A stretch of 64,000 bases of DNA from Syngnathus acus (taxonomy: Eukaryota; Chordata; Actinopteri; Syngnathiformes; Syngnathidae): contig NC_051101.1 of NCBI RefSeq assembly GCF_901709675.1, positions 6,532,501 to 6,596,500 of the forward strand, in the 5' to 3' direction. This document shows, one piece after another, positions 24,660 through 37,800 of the stretch. How positions within the stretch are numbered: position 1 is the first letter of the stretch; each line of letters starts with the position of its first letter. A program made the translations under genes and the position numbers. Below the pieces are notes generated by a model. It saw nothing but the letters and a program-made list of their open reading frames with translations, was not told the origin of the DNA and ran no database searches.

Positions 24660-24893
24660 TAACAGCATGCAAATAAACAAACTTGGTGGTGGCAATCTGA
24701 TGGTCTGGGGCTGCTTTGCTACCGACGGACCGGACGATTTGTTGCGAACAAAGAATTCCAATGTCTTCCAAAAAAAATCATGCAGGGGAGCGTTTGGTCA
24801 TCAGTTTGTGCCATTGAGATCAAGCGCTTGTGCTGTGCAGCAGGACGATGACGCGAAACATTTTAGCAAGTCCACCTCTGAAAGGCTAAAATA
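24660..24893 (+). mobile_element. Tc1-like transposase relic (catalytic region)
   Basis: The translated stretch contains LGGGNLMVWGCFATDGP, then a diverged middle, then VQQDDDAKHFSKSTSERLK. It corresponds to the GGG.LMVWGCF block and to the QQDN.PKH..K block with the second catalytic Asp of Tc1/mariner transposases. The expected Pro of DPKH is Ala. The middle is scrambled and both termini are absent, so it is a dead fragment. A short TAA/ATA run follows directly (24889-24906). Confidence 0.85.
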
Positions 24894-27800
24894 ATAATAA
24901 TAATAAAGGTTTCGGAGTGGCCAAATCAGCATTTGGTCTTAGATCCAATTTAGCTTATGTGATATGGCCTAAATGGCCTGTTCACATTTCCTGTATGAAT
25001 TCTGTGGATTGGGATGGACCACCCCTATTTGGGAACCCAGATTCCACTATAAATTACCTGTGTAAAATACTGTTAAACATCCTTTGGACCCATAAATGAC
25101 ACTATATGGTATACTGTATATCGAACTTAACTTTAAGTTACTGCTATATGTGCTTTGTCTAATATAGTAGCTTAAAATGACTCCGTATGAGAAACCTCCC
25201 TGACCCCTCCCTTCTTCCCTACCACAGCCAGTTAGGAGTAATCTCTTCCATCCATGTGCTGAAAGATTAATTGATAAATTGACTCAGAATAAAATGGTGT
25301 TATTATATCAATATGGAAGTGCTTGGCAGGAAATAAGCATAGTTTCAAACTGGCGTCTGAAAAGTCATGTACACCTCCAATTCTTAAGATCCAAACTCAG
25401 CCTGACATGTTTTATAAAACATAACTATTCACTAGGTGAGTTTATGGAGCCTTGTCTTCCACTTACCATTAAACCGAATAACCAAAAAGATTTATAGTAG
25501 TAATACAGAATATTTTTAAAAGAGATGAAATCAAAATCTTATTTTGATGTGCTGACACTGAGAGTCGCATAGCATATGTGCCTATTTTCCATATCTGTGG
25601 AACTGGAGCTTCTGTAGGATACAAACACCTTTTTTGCACAATACCCGTTAAAACCACACATTGAACAGGTAGTTGTTGTTTTTTTTAAATTAAAATTTAA
25701 CTCCTAATCATTGAAAGCAATCAGTTCCTTTATTTTGGTGGCCATCAAATGAGCTCTGTAATGGCGGTACCAACAGTGGGTGCACTAACAAAGGTTCTAC
25801 ATTGTTTGGAAGGCAAACATATAAAATTGTATCCTTCTTTATGGCCAGCTTCTTCTTTCTTGGCAATCGCTCCATGTTTTTGCGTTTCAACAAAGAATAA
25901 TACTGCACAGTATGTGGAGACTCAAAACCCAGTACGAGATTGCAGCACATTGTCGATGTGCGGTACTCAACATGTTGTTGTTTGGTTTCCTAATTGTAAA
26001 ACATTTAAGGTCACCTTTAAATGTGAATTACATAAAATACACATACATGACTAAGGTCAAATGAAGTACACATGGATTCTTTCTTGGATGAGCCGGATAT
26101 GTCAAACGGGCCAGCCATCACGGAGAGCACGTCTGCCAGTGTTTAGATTTACACATCCGACACCCACTGTGTATAGAACAATATCACTTCCCTGACATGT
26201 AAATTGCGAGGGCGATCTACGACTTATGTTGAAATACTGCAAACACTGATTTTGTGTTGTATACTGCAGTGTAAACAGAGGGCCTCATTGTCTGGTTGCG
26301 ATCATACATGACTTTCCTGAGGGTGGTATACGTTTGAGTTTTGAGAGATGAGATGAGTCATGCTGAGCAAGATTGTCGCGAAACTGCCAATTTGATCAAT
26401 TCTAAATCACAGAGCCAGAAAGCTGCACTTTTCTTTATCATGTGTCAGCCCATTTAAGGGGAAAACACACTTGACTTAAAATACCAAAATTAAGTTCCTT
26501 TCTTCAGCCAAGTGTGACACAGTTGGAGTAGCTTGTTGTTGTCGTCTTCAAAATGTTATTTTCTTTGTGGCTGGGTTTCATCCATGTTGAAGTCATCGAA
26601 AATTAATGAGGAGAAACTGTGACTGACGGTGTTTTATATTTTGCTGACCATATATTCCACCACATCATTTTGCCCCCTCATTCTGAGGCTTGGTAAGCAT
26701 TGTAATTCAAACCATCTAATTCAGATAATCGGTGGATGAAGCTTAACAGTTATTTGATTAGTTGACTGGGATCGTAAATCCACAGTTCATACGTTGCAGA
26801 ATGTCTGGCAATTCATTGTAGGCAGGGAGGGAAATTAACCTACTAAATAATTGCAAGTTGTATGAATCATGATGCTTATGAATTCCCCCTCAACAGCCAC
26901 ACTTGCCAAGTGGCAGTCAAAGCAAACTGATTGAGAAGCCACTGTGCAGTTTAATGCTTTCACAGAGCTGCTGGGTGCCAATAAGGACTTGCTGGGTGAA
27001 CTTTGAGCTGTGATGGAACAACACCAGAACCTCAAATCATTAAAAAAACAAATATAGAAGGACATCTCAGGTCAAACACAATCTATCCCAATTGTTTTTG
27101 CTATTTTTACATTTGCCAAATAAGTGTAAGAAAAAAAACATACTCTACCTTAACTGTGATAACGAGTGACAACAGCATCCAAAAGTTTTGGGACACCAAA
27201 CTTACTGTTTTTCTTGACACATTCGTAATAACCTTTGCGTGCTTCTTTTATAAAAAAATAAAAAAACGTTTTTAAAGTCACGAAAATCTAAAGAAAAAGC
27301 ATGAAACGCCCACCATAAATTATTTTTGACATTGTATGACTTCAGAGGCATTCAATGTTGGAAGCTCCAATGTGCGTGGTGCACTCTCGAATTGGAACAT
27401 CTCTATTTTAACATTGCTGAATTAGTTGAGAAAAGGACATGCTGAACTTTCTATTTCAATGTAAAAACAGAGGACCTCATCTCCCCTAAATACACACACA
27501 TTGGCTCATAGTCGCCTCAGTGAAGAAGTGCAAGGAGACATGAATTGCAAGTGATTGTTGGGGAAATGAAGTGAAAAACAGGTCCGGGATTGTGGGTTCA
27601 AGTTGTGGCTTTCGGAGTGACAAGACCCAGAAGCTGGCACTGCTCAGTATTCCACTGTTGCTTCCTGTACCACTGGCCGGGGGGCAGGGGTTTGGGAAAG
27701 GGTATGCATGGAAGTTGCAAAAGTCATGTGTGAGTGCGTGCACGTGTGCGCGTTACCCTGTACGATCACCCCTGTTAGTGTTTTAACACAGCTCACTGCT

Positions 27801-30547
27801 CTCACACTCCAACCATCAGGCCGTGAGCCTCAACCAGATCCCATTGTGGTTTATTTTACAACCTTGAACCACAGTTAGCCTTCAAAACCTCAGCATGGTA
27901 ATCAGTCCGTCGCAGGATTGCACTTTTAACAAGCCCTTTTACTTATTTACAATATGAATTGCTGTACAATATAATTTGCTGCAATATTCTCAAGGTATTC
28001 AACTTTATTTTTCTAGCAATTATTTCGCCGCTGTCATGCAAATATATAGTCCATGTCTGGATTTGATTTTTAAAGGCATTGTTTCCCCATGTTTTAGGCT
28101 TCCACTTAACTTTGCTACAACATGCAGCAGCAGAGTTGGCGCGCATGCCTGTGTCTGTGTTTGCTATTTATCGGCATTCAAGGCATCAGCTAACGCAATA
28201 CGGTTTCCAGAAGGTGCCTCCTTTAATTCTATCAGCACATGATCCCCTAATCTGCAACACCTCAATCACCAATACTCCCAGAAGTCTTCCCGATGAGACT
28301 AATCAAGATTAATGTTCTGTCAAACACATGCGTAGACCCAAAGAACATCAAAACATGAACGATAGGGCGTAACTATTTTACTATTATTGCTTTAACATTT
28401 CTTTTGATATATCTTGGGAATTTGGGCTATCAAGATTTGTACCGTATGTTACTGTGATGACTCACCTGTGGATTTGCAGGTCCTTCGTTCAACATACTGC
28501 CAGTGCTCAAACTGGTAGTGTTTGACTTGCCTGCCAAAATAATTTGGAACAACCTGCCTCATTTGAACTCCAATTGGCTCCTCTAACTTAAATTGAGTAG
28601 TTGCCTAAAGAAGGTAAACTGCTTCTTGCTATAATGACCATGAATGCCACAATACGTGCACTTACGGCATTTACGGCACTTTTGATCTTTTTTTTTGCTG
28701 TACATAATGTACAGTATTTTGTCGTTAAAAAAAATTGTCTGGTATTTCCCAGCTATTAAATAAAGTTGGCTCACGAACAAGGACAAACCAATGTACGATG
28801 TGCCCCCCTCTCCTCAAATACTCTCCCTCCTGTCCTGCCTCTCACCTGGAAAAGGGTGTCAATTATTAGTTGTTGTTTTCATTTTCCTCACTATTTTCCA
28901 TGCGTTAGTGGCGCACAGATGTGTGATAAAAGCATGAGAAGAAATGGTGGGTTCCACCTGCCTTGCTCTACATGTTTAGGTCATACGTGGGTAGTGGGAG
29001 TGCTGTGCTTTCCCAAGGCCTTCTCTGTCTCTTGTTGGCCATGCAGTGTGGTCCTCACATGACCAATCAAATATGTCAAACCACCAGTCCCCCCCCCCAA
29101 CACACATGTACAACAAGAGATCTGGCTTCAATTATTATTGCACCCCAAGGGAAGCTCCCAAAATTCCTCCCCTCCTTATTTGTCAGAAATGAAGCTCTCT
29201 TGTTTCCTACAATTGGCTGAAACATGTCGTTTGATATTAAATCACACAGGTTTCCATTGGGTACATGACCAAGAAAAATGTTTATCATTTATATTGATAT
29301 CACCGGGGGGATGACCCTGCAGCTGAGCAATGTAGAAACTTGGCTGCAGATTGTCATGTTATGTTGATTATGAGTAAGAGGCTCTGCTAAGTGGAGAGGT
29401 AATTTGGAAAGCATATGAGGGAACTTGGGTTTGTTTAATGTGAAAGATAGTTTGTGGATGGGCAGAAGATGGAGGTTATGTTACGCGAAAAAAATACAAC
29501 AATCAATCTAGACTGACATATCCCACCCAAATCATACTTGGGCTCTTGGCTTGATTCAAATCTAACTATGTTGATAAATGTGGTTCCAAATGTTGATTAA
29601 GGATCTGTTTCACTTGTTTGTGTGTCAACAAATCCAGCTAACTCTGGTTATGCGCCTCTGATCTCCCATCACAGTTGTTTTTGTATTTGATGCATATGTC
29701 ATAACATAACGCACTCGCGGAGGCTTTTCTCGTGTGGCTAAGGGAGGAAAACGCTGAATGAAAATTAGCACTGACATTGCCGAACTAAATAAAACTACTC
29801 GGCTTGCCACTACATCTGTAGTCATTTTAAGCTCTTATTTATTCCATTTAAGCACTCATTTGAATTCACCAGCACAAATAAACATATCATAACAAACCAA
29901 AAGCTCTGATGTCATAAGCAGATGCTCGATTGTGATTGTTCCTTTCTGCTTTGTGAAATCATGCGCATCTTGTCTTTGGAGTGCATCATCTTTTCTTGGC
30001 ACTGTTGGAACAGTGTTTGGATCTTTTCAAGTACTGAGCCAGCTATACCTACATATGATGTCTTTTCTCCATCTCTTGCCAGATTTGTGTTTGTGTCCAG
30101 GGAGTAACAAAAAGTGGGGCGATAAAGATATTATCTAAAAACGATGGTGCTCTTTTGCTACTGCCGAGACACTATTTTCTGCCAATAGTAGGTTGTCATT
30201 AAACTAAACTTGATGACACAGGTGAAGTCTGTGGGCTTGTTTGGTTGAGTAGTACCGAACGACTTGGTGGGGAAAAGATTTTGTAAGAAAGGCTCATCGG
30301 ATTTCTTTAGCGATGAAAAAAGATGTATACTCTGTGGTCGGCATGTAATTGTTGGTGTATAGAACATATGTTGGACTTCTACATAAAAACCTTCGGAATA
30401 AAATATTTGTTTTGGTTTATTGCTCACATTATTTTACATAAATAAACCCCTTCGGCTGATAATTTAAATAAATTAACGTAAAAAAGGACCCTTTCGGCTG
30501 CCTAAAAACATACCTTTCTAAAAAGAAAAAAACAATACTTTTTATTC

Positions 30548-30608
30548 AACGCGCTTTCGGGGTTGACGCGATTCCCAATTCTGGACCCCAAAGTATGCGT
30601 AAAATCGA
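30548..30608 (-). repeat. 62-bp dispersed repeat, copy B (inverted to copy A)
   Basis: The reverse complement contains tttggggtccagaat and aaccccgaaagcgcgtt as in copy A, at about 87% identity. About 100 nt upstream, ccttcggctg and ctttcggctg occur 45 nt apart, perhaps part of the same element. Together with copy A it brackets E5, E6 and E7. Confidence 0.75.
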
Positions 30609-30882
30609 GAATTAGATGTATTTGAGAAGCTTTCATTTATTGGAGAATGTATTGCTTTTTATGTTTCTTTTTTCCCCCCATGTTATTAAATCCTTTCCTT
30701 ATGTTTTTAATTCTCTTCCCTTACTGTATCGAATCGGAAGCCAACTGGGACCTTAAATCGCACCGTTCCGCCCCTGCTATGTGGAATTCATATAACATAA
30801 TTTTGTGTGACAATCATGTGCTATGTTTCTGTTGAATTGTGCACCAAAGTAACAATCCAATCTTTTTTTTTTTTTCTTTTAG

Positions 30883-31086
30883 ACGTGCATCAAACCTTGG
30901 TATCCTACGTGACCCAGGCTCAGAGGTTGAGGATCGTCAATATCAAGTCGACCTTCAGTCTATCAACATTGGCACAGCTCAATGGGAGCAACTTAAGCCA
31001 GAGAAGGAGGGAATAAAGGGAGGTGTATCCGCGGACAGTGAGAGGAACTCCCAGAACCCGGCCCTGGAATGGAACATGGCTAGCAG
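30883..31086 (+). CDS. VPS13B: VPS13B exon E8 (residues 365-432 plus split codon 433)
   Basis: This 204-nt exon enters in phase 2 after a long poly-T tract and cttttag, and leaves in phase 2 before gtcaga. It encodes QRASNLGILRDPGSEVEDRQ, then YQVDLQSINIGTAQWEQLKP and EKEG, and ends NSQNPALEWNMAS. The LGILRDPGSE.EDRQYQ.DLQSINIGTAQW block is nearly invariant in VPS13B as I know it. The central Gly/Glu-rich part is a loop. The donor GTCAGA lacks the +3 purine and is below average, but the phase demands it. Confidence 0.96.
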
Positions 31087-33963
31087 GTCAGAAGAAATAT
31101 TATTGCTTTATCGCGTACAGACATTTTAACTCCATCATCATTTGTAAGGAAGTCATCACACTTTACCCCACCTTTTTCATTAAACTAATGTCTGGCGGAA
31201 TCATTTATAACAGCGGCTGTCACAAACACATATGTAAGATGCACATAATATGCCTTTGCCAAAGAAACTGAGTGAGAGGTGAAGTTAAACATTTAGCACG
31301 TCAAACACAGCCAGATATTTTTATGACTTGGCAGCTTAACCAGTGGTGAAAACTTGAGTTATCATTGGACTTACTGTTCAGTAAATCTGTTTACTTGATG
31401 GAGGGACAACCCTTTTGGGCTTTGGACAGATGAAAGTTGCTTGAGGCTGTCGTTAATTGTGAGTGACTCACAATTCTGTCTTCTGATGGTGTTGTGGCAT
31501 TTGGTCTGGCAAAAGGCTCAACTGGTAGTTTCAAGAGGTTTTAATGGTGGAGGAAAGTCTCCACTCGACACCGCTTTTTATTAGATAATACAAGTGTATT
31601 TAAAGTTGTTTAGGGTAAGTCTAAATATTTTTTGTCTCATCAATTTTTTTTTAAAGCGATCTTTCTGGCCATCAGTCATGAAGAAACAGATATTTTGGAC
31701 AATATTAATACATTTTGTATTGATTTATTCTAATAATATTTTAGGTAATGTGTGTTGTCAGCAATAAATGTCCTCTAATTTATTTCTGAAGTATTGATCT
31801 GGGAGCAATATGCTTTCATTGAGGTAGCGCTCCCTTTAATGGAGCCTCTCTGAACACGTAATTACACACATTTGATGCTTCTTTTGTAATAGGCTTGGGA
31901 GCTAAAACAAGCATGAGCGTTACAGCCTGTATGGCCTCACATCCGTTTTTCATCTCATGTTTTGTGTGGGAACAGACCCAAAAATCACACAATCATGGGC
32001 TAAGAATTCTAATTTTGTCTTTGTCTACTAAAAACAAGTGTGAAAGAGTGCGGTGAGTAATCAATGCAGACCTGATATCTGGTCATTCGAAACATACCAA
32101 GCCATCGAAAGCATGGTCCAAACAAAGATTATTACAATGGTGACACATTTTAAAAATCTGAGAGGCCTCACATTGGACATCAACTGGTTGCAGGGCCTGA
32201 CTTACTAAGATCCCAAATCACAGCTAATTAGCTGCTCTTAAAAATTGTGCACACTGATGATTGCCATGTTGCTTGTGATCCTATACAAAGATCCCAAATA
32301 AGACATTAAATTGCACCTTAATTTACACGAATAGACTATGTTTGATGTTGGCAATGGGTTTAAAACTGGGGCAAACTGCCCAATTTAAAAGGTTTTCCCC
32401 ACAAAAAAGTTGGGAGCGCATCCCAAGCGTAAAATGACATTTGAAGTGATGCATTGGAGGGATAGTGGAGGCATATAAAACATTACTGCAGAAAAAAAAT
32501 ACATTGCAAACAGTAAGAATTGTTTTTATTTTAATTCACCCTTAGTGCATATATGACTTTTTCTGCATGAATTTTACTGTTGCACTCTCAATTGAAATCT
32601 TTTTGGGATGAACATGGAGCAGAGTTTCTGCGGGTCATTAAAAAACATTAAAAGTCAGTAATTGCATTTTCAGAAAATTAAGGCCTTAAAAGAAATCATT
32701 AAACATAATGCATCGCTTTACTTGTCATCTTTATTCACCTGAAAAATTAACACCTCAATCCTAACAAGATTTGATGCACGCCACTTCCCAAGCACTCACG
32801 TTCCCCTTGTTTTCCACATCGATACCCTCGCACTCTCTCCTGTTTTGGAGACTTGAGGCATGTTCTCTCCACAGTTTTTTGGGTTCACTAGAGTTCCAGT
32901 AGTTTTGGATCAACAGTGGCCTCAGTCAGCTTCCTGAGGTTTTGTGAGGAAATTCCAGCACCATGGATCCACTGACAGGATCTGTCCTCATCCCAGTGTG
33001 TAGTTGCTGGATAGGAAAGACCCTTTGTCAGGGCACTGTGAACTTTCTCCATCCCTCCGCTTGTCAGGCCTTTCTCATTTTGCACATGCCACTGATATTG
33101 CTGCTGTTTAGTTTTGTGCAAAATAAAAGCCACACTTTCCATGTATTCTTGTTTCCACCACATCCACTCTAAGGTGTAGGGAGACACACACACACGGCTC
33201 AATGTCAGAGGCCCCCGTATATCACGGGTAAACTGAGCCCTATGCGTTTTTGCTTTTCTGCTGAATGATAGCACCTGTCCCCTGCAACGAGACACTCATT
33301 GTTTCAATCCCTGTCTGAGGAGAGATTAGCTAACACCAATTGCCCCCATAGATCATGTCACCTCCGAATTAAACCTCTTTTGCCCGCTATTCAAAGAAAT
33401 GTGTCAGAAAATAATAGCTTGAGGGCAGCAGTAATGCACATCTGTATTGGAGAAGTGAACCTGATATTGGTTCTGGCTGAGTACTGTACACCGGGCCACC
33501 TAGAAACAGGGCTTTTTATAATCCCGGCCAACTATAAATATTGTAAGCCATACAGCGTGATTGTTTTAATAGCAGCAGATGTGGCAATTAACACCACCTT
33601 ATAAAACGGGCCTGTATATTTGTTTTACTGCTAACAAATGTTCCCACAAATATGACTTGATTGTGGGAATGCACATAAGTGAAATGAAGAAAGCCGACGT
33701 GAGAAGGTCTCAGTTTGATCTTGTGTATAGAATTAAAGGTTGTTCCCAATTGGGACTTGTCAAATAATGTCTCACTATGTGTCTAACCATGTTCGTGCCA
33801 GGAAGGTACCGTAAAAGTAGGTGTATATCTATAGTTTAAAATTGAAAGATTCCATTCGGTTCGATTAGATGCACTCGCACTTTTTAAATCAAAACAGTTT
33901 ATTTTTGAATGAAAATCACCTTTAATACTTAACAATTGTTTGTTTTTCCATGTATTTGCGTAG
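31087..33963 (+). other. VPS13B: Intron 8 (2.9 kb)
   Basis: GT-AG intron. It holds a possible transposon-derived segment (about 32620-33295). Otherwise it is AT-rich with no recognised element. Confidence 0.75.
32620..33295 (-). other. Possible transposon-derived segment with a 135-codon open frame
   Basis: The stretch at 32620-32700 (cattaaaagtcagtaattgc, then aattaaggccttaaaa) resembles a repeat seen in fish genomes. On the minus strand, an open frame spans 33295-32888 with a basic start (RCRGQVLSFSRKAKTHRAQF), a Trp-rich middle (LEWMWWKQEY) and an end at ATVDPKLLEL. Translation in the other minus-strand frames is also open for about 40 codons past its stop, which suggests decayed coding sequence with frameshifts. 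I do not recognise the family, and a chance open frame remains possible. Confidence 0.3.
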
Positions 33964-34090
33964 TATCAGGAGGCACCAGGAGCGTCGGGCCATCCTGACA
34001 CCCATTGTGACAGACTTCTCTGTACGAGTGACTGCTGCCCCCGCAATCATCTTCTGTAAGAATCTCTCCCTTGACACGGGGCAAGCAGAG
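33964..34090 (+). CDS. VPS13B: VPS13B exon E9 (residues 433-475)
   Basis: This 127-nt exon enters in phase 2 after gcgtag and leaves in phase 0 before gtcagt. It encodes SIRRHQERRAILTPIVTDFS, then VRVTAAPAIIFCKNLSLDTG and QAE. The basic RRHQERRAILTP turn followed by TDFSVR.T.APAIIF strands is conserved in VPS13B. The acceptor has a weak pyrimidine tract (tttttccatgtatttgcgtag), but the phase join with E8 (AG plus T gives Ser) is exact. Antisense open frames over the exon are shadows. Confidence 0.94.
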
Positions 34091-34696
34091 GTCAGTGGAC
34101 TCAGCACAAAGCATGTCAAAGTTCTCTTTTAGTTTGCATCATGGAAAGTTGGATACTCAATTCAGTAGAAGTTTGATCACTAATGGTGCCTGATTGTACC
34201 TTGACCTTCTTGGAATGGGTACTGCGGGCTTTGTTCACTGCTCTTGATTTATGGAGATGTCAGATGTACTCAACTTTCACCTCTTTACATACAGTAAGAC
34301 CTTCATTAGGAATCCCACAGCCAGAAAAGCATGTAATGGAGGCTTTTGACCCCCAGAGTTCAAACCTCTGCTTATACAGCTGATGTTTTCTGGCACAGCT
34401 CACTCCAACTTCCTGCCTCTTTGATGCCTACTTTCTCCACGCTAACATGCCCCTTGACAATGCATATCAGTTAATTCATAAATTGCACTGACATCTTAAA
34501 TATGATATGTTTAGGTCCCAAGGATTTGGAAAACGCAGGAGGAATTATAATGATTTATGTGCGATGACTCAAGCAGTGTATTACTGTAGATAGAATACAT
34601 CTAAGACAATTATAATTCTTGACATTGTTTATGAATTGTCCATTTTCATCAGCTTCAATGATTGATTTGCAATTTGAACTGTTGGTCCTTTTCTAG
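34091..34696 (+). other. VPS13B: Intron 9 (606 nt)
   Basis: GT-AG intron (gtcagt ... ccttttctag). I see nothing else in it. Confidence 0.85.
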
Positions 34697-34840
34697 GATA
34701 TAGTGGTGTGTGGCCATTCCCTTGAAGTTAATGTGACCAGCAGTTTGGATTTTTACCTCAGCGTTGCTCAGGTGCACCTCCTTCAACAGCTTCTCAGAGA
34801 CAACGTGGGGGGCATGGACACTCCTGTGCAAGGCACTGAG
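34697..34840 (+). CDS. VPS13B: VPS13B exon E10 (residues 476-523)
   Basis: This exon has 48 codons, phase 0 to phase 0, after ccttttctag and before gtatcg. It encodes DIVVCGHSLEVNVTSSLDFY, then LSVAQVHLLQQLLRDNVGGM and DTPVQGTE. The V.GHSLEVN.T..LDF.LSVAQV.LL..L block is conserved in VPS13B and has the alternating pattern of groove strands followed by a short helix. The acidic, Gly-rich end leads into the linker encoded by E11, 12.7 kb downstream. Confidence 0.94.
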
Positions 34841-37800
34841 GTATCGACTACGCATTTCACATGCATGCGTTGCATTTCCCAGTAATTCACGTGTGGTTCT
34901 TTCACAAAAACACTGCTATAACTTTGTTATGTTGACTTCGCTAATTTGGTGACATGAAGATGCTCCTACAAAATAGTACAGTTTTACGCTTTATATATTG
35001 TACATATGTTATGATACAAAGTTGAGTTATCTATCCACTGACCTTTGTCGGCTTTGGATTTAAAAAGAAAATCCATCTTGAGTGTTTTCTTGAAATATTT
35101 CCCCCCCAACTCGCGCCTATACTGATGTGCATCCAACACATTTAAATATTTACTCAGCACACAGTGGATCTCTAATGTGGCTTTAGTTTACTGCGCTGTG
35201 CTCAGCTGCAGCTTTCAGGGCCTTTTTCTATTGTTTACAGGACAGGGAGCTCCCAGGCGCCATTTGCCCAGTCTGACCGCTCAATAAAACTTGCTAATGG
35301 AACACAATATAAAAATATTTACCAGCTGTGGTGAGGATGAGAGTCATAAGGAAGAGCTAAGGACAGGGAAAAGAAGACATGGTTAAATGAAATGAAAAGA
35401 ATTGAGTTGACGGGCATGAAGCAATTCTGCTGAGCCACCTGTAGTTCTTTTCCAATTTTAATCCAAATAATGTGAATTTTCTCAAAGCTAAGAAGCATTC
35501 ACTTTTCTGGTAAGAATAAAGGTAATCACAATTTTGAAATTAACTTATGTCATATCTAATATTACAACAGCGTGTTATAATGAATCTTGATGAATCAGTT
35601 GTGAATCTCCTTTGTTGCTTAAACAGTCAGAGCCATGGAGGTGCTAACTTTACATCTGCTCTTGATTTGGTCTCGAAGGCCTCACCTTTGACTGCTAATG
35701 ATTCATGACTTGATTCTGCTGAGGGGCAGCTAATGGAAGGTTCATCCAGGTTCAAGGCGAGATGGGAAAGAATAGCAAGTACTCTGGGAGGTCTGTTACA
35801 AACTTGATGGGATAGTGGTGATCCACTCTTCAATGATCAGATTCAAAATCATCACAAGGAATTTGTCACCAACTGTTGAGTCACGTTAGTATTATCGCAG
35901 AACATTATACAGTAACCTGGTGGCATTGGAATGGAAGTGCTGCTTCCACAAGTGAAAATTATTTTCTTCACTGAGCTAGTAGTAGCCCTGGCCTATATTC
36001 TGCATTGGCTCAGCACTTATGGGGGGCCAGAGTCAGCAGTGGTTAATTTGATGAGACAGTAGCACCACTTCAAAGCAGGCTAATATCAGCGAGACAAAAA
36101 AGGGAGGTGTTTAACATTTGCTGTGATCAGAGACTTTTTGTGTTATCTTAATCAAAACAGGTTTCATGCATATTATTAAGACACTTTGAAAGTGTTTTAT
36201 ATTGGGGGCACATGCAAAATATGTGTTTCCACCTATGTAGGATTATGCTTCTATTGCCATGAACTTTTTTTCTCCGAGTAATTCTTTCTAAATCCTAAAT
36301 TTACCATAGCATGCGTGGCTATTATTCACCATAAATATGTTCTGTATTTAGCTCAGTGGCTCCACGTGTTTAAACTCTGCATCTTCATCTGTGTCAGTGG
36401 TGTGAGTTAACTGTAACTGCTTCTTCCCGCTTCTTGGCTAGTAGCAAAGAATTCTTTTGGTCAATCAGCAGGAGCCCCATTGTGCAAACTACGAGGCCCT
36501 CTCGTGGTGTTTTTGATCACCGCATCCCCCCCAACTCAAAGGCCTACCAATCTGCTGTGCCAGAAATCTGTCTCACCCCTGTTAATACATTCGACTCGCC
36601 ACACCAAAACAATCGTATCAGTCGTATGGATTCTGACATTGTTTGCTGTTGGAAGTTCCGAGAGTGAAAGCTTTTGATGTATTCAGAATACAACACAATA
36701 GATGCCAGTTTCTTTGCTCACGCCGTACAAAGAAGCCATAAAAGATTCAATTCATTTTCATTTGACAGTTTCCAAGGAATAAAAGATTGGATTTGGAAGG
36801 GTTATATTTGTAAATTACCAGTCAATTTCATGGGTGATATTTATAGTGTTTGACAGTTTTGTTTGGACTTCATTTATATATCGTGTTCATAACATGCTAT
36901 CAACATTCTATTAAAAACAGTTGCTTATTGTGTTTTAGGAAAGCTTAAAAGGCATATCTGCTCTCAGTCAGCAATTTGGATTAAACACTGCTTCTTCCTC
37001 AGTGTCCCCTACTTCTAAGTCTTTTTTTTTTCCTTTCTTTTCCTTCCCACTCATTTTGAGAACATGCTGTTTGACTTGAACAGATTCCCCGCAATCCCGC
37101 GCACTGATTTCAAACAGTTCCCATCATCCCTCACAGCTGTGTTTTATTGTCCGGGTTAATGAATTTGTTTTGTAGAGGCTTTTGGGTTCCCTGGCAGTGG
37201 TGAGGCGAAGCAGGCATGTGGGCAATGTGCGCACATGCCTTCCATGGAGGCCTTGTGTGGGACTCGCTCGTTTCAATTCACTGAGCTGTGTGTGTGAGAA
37301 AGTCACGTATTGTCATCGGCTGTGATTGTTCCCATGATCTGTGGCATTTTATGCCATTGTGCAAAATAGTCTTTCATCCACAGTTTCCGCTGTTCACCCC
37401 TCGCCACTTAAATCATAATTAGACTACATGCAGATTGATTGAAGTCAAATATAGACACATCCAATTTACTCACACAATAAATGCATCGGTAATGTTCTTG
37501 TTTTTCTTGCTAGAGTGCTAAAATGTCCTGACTTTTATGTCTGGGGTGTTGCAGTGTTCCTGGATGAATTCATAACTTTTTGCATGGGTTACTTTTCCAC
37601 ACTCGCTTCCTGGTGGACCTGCTCCATAAGATGGTTTACGTTAATCATGATGAAGTGAAGCTGGGCTTGGTTCAGGCAGCTTTCAGCAGCAGGAGATGAT
37701 TCAGTCAAGCAGTTCTGAATAGATAACAGAAGAGCTTGGACTTGGGCGGCAGTGTCATAACACACAAGAGTCTGTCCTCACTCGCACACGCATGCACATA

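Larger units (their letters stand above)
13054..30882 (+). other. VPS13B: Intron 7 (17.8 kb)
   Basis: The largest intron here (gtaaga ... poly-T, cttttag). It holds a complete Tc1-like MITE (13094-13467), TG and poly-C tracts (14715-14740, 14942-14957), an AT palindrome (16830-16864), Tc1-like transposase relics (20945-21622 on the minus strand, 24660-24893 on the plus strand), and dispersed repeat copy B (30548-30608). The many short open frames elsewhere lack domain similarity. The protein is continuous across the intron, so no constitutive exon is hidden here. Confidence 0.8.
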
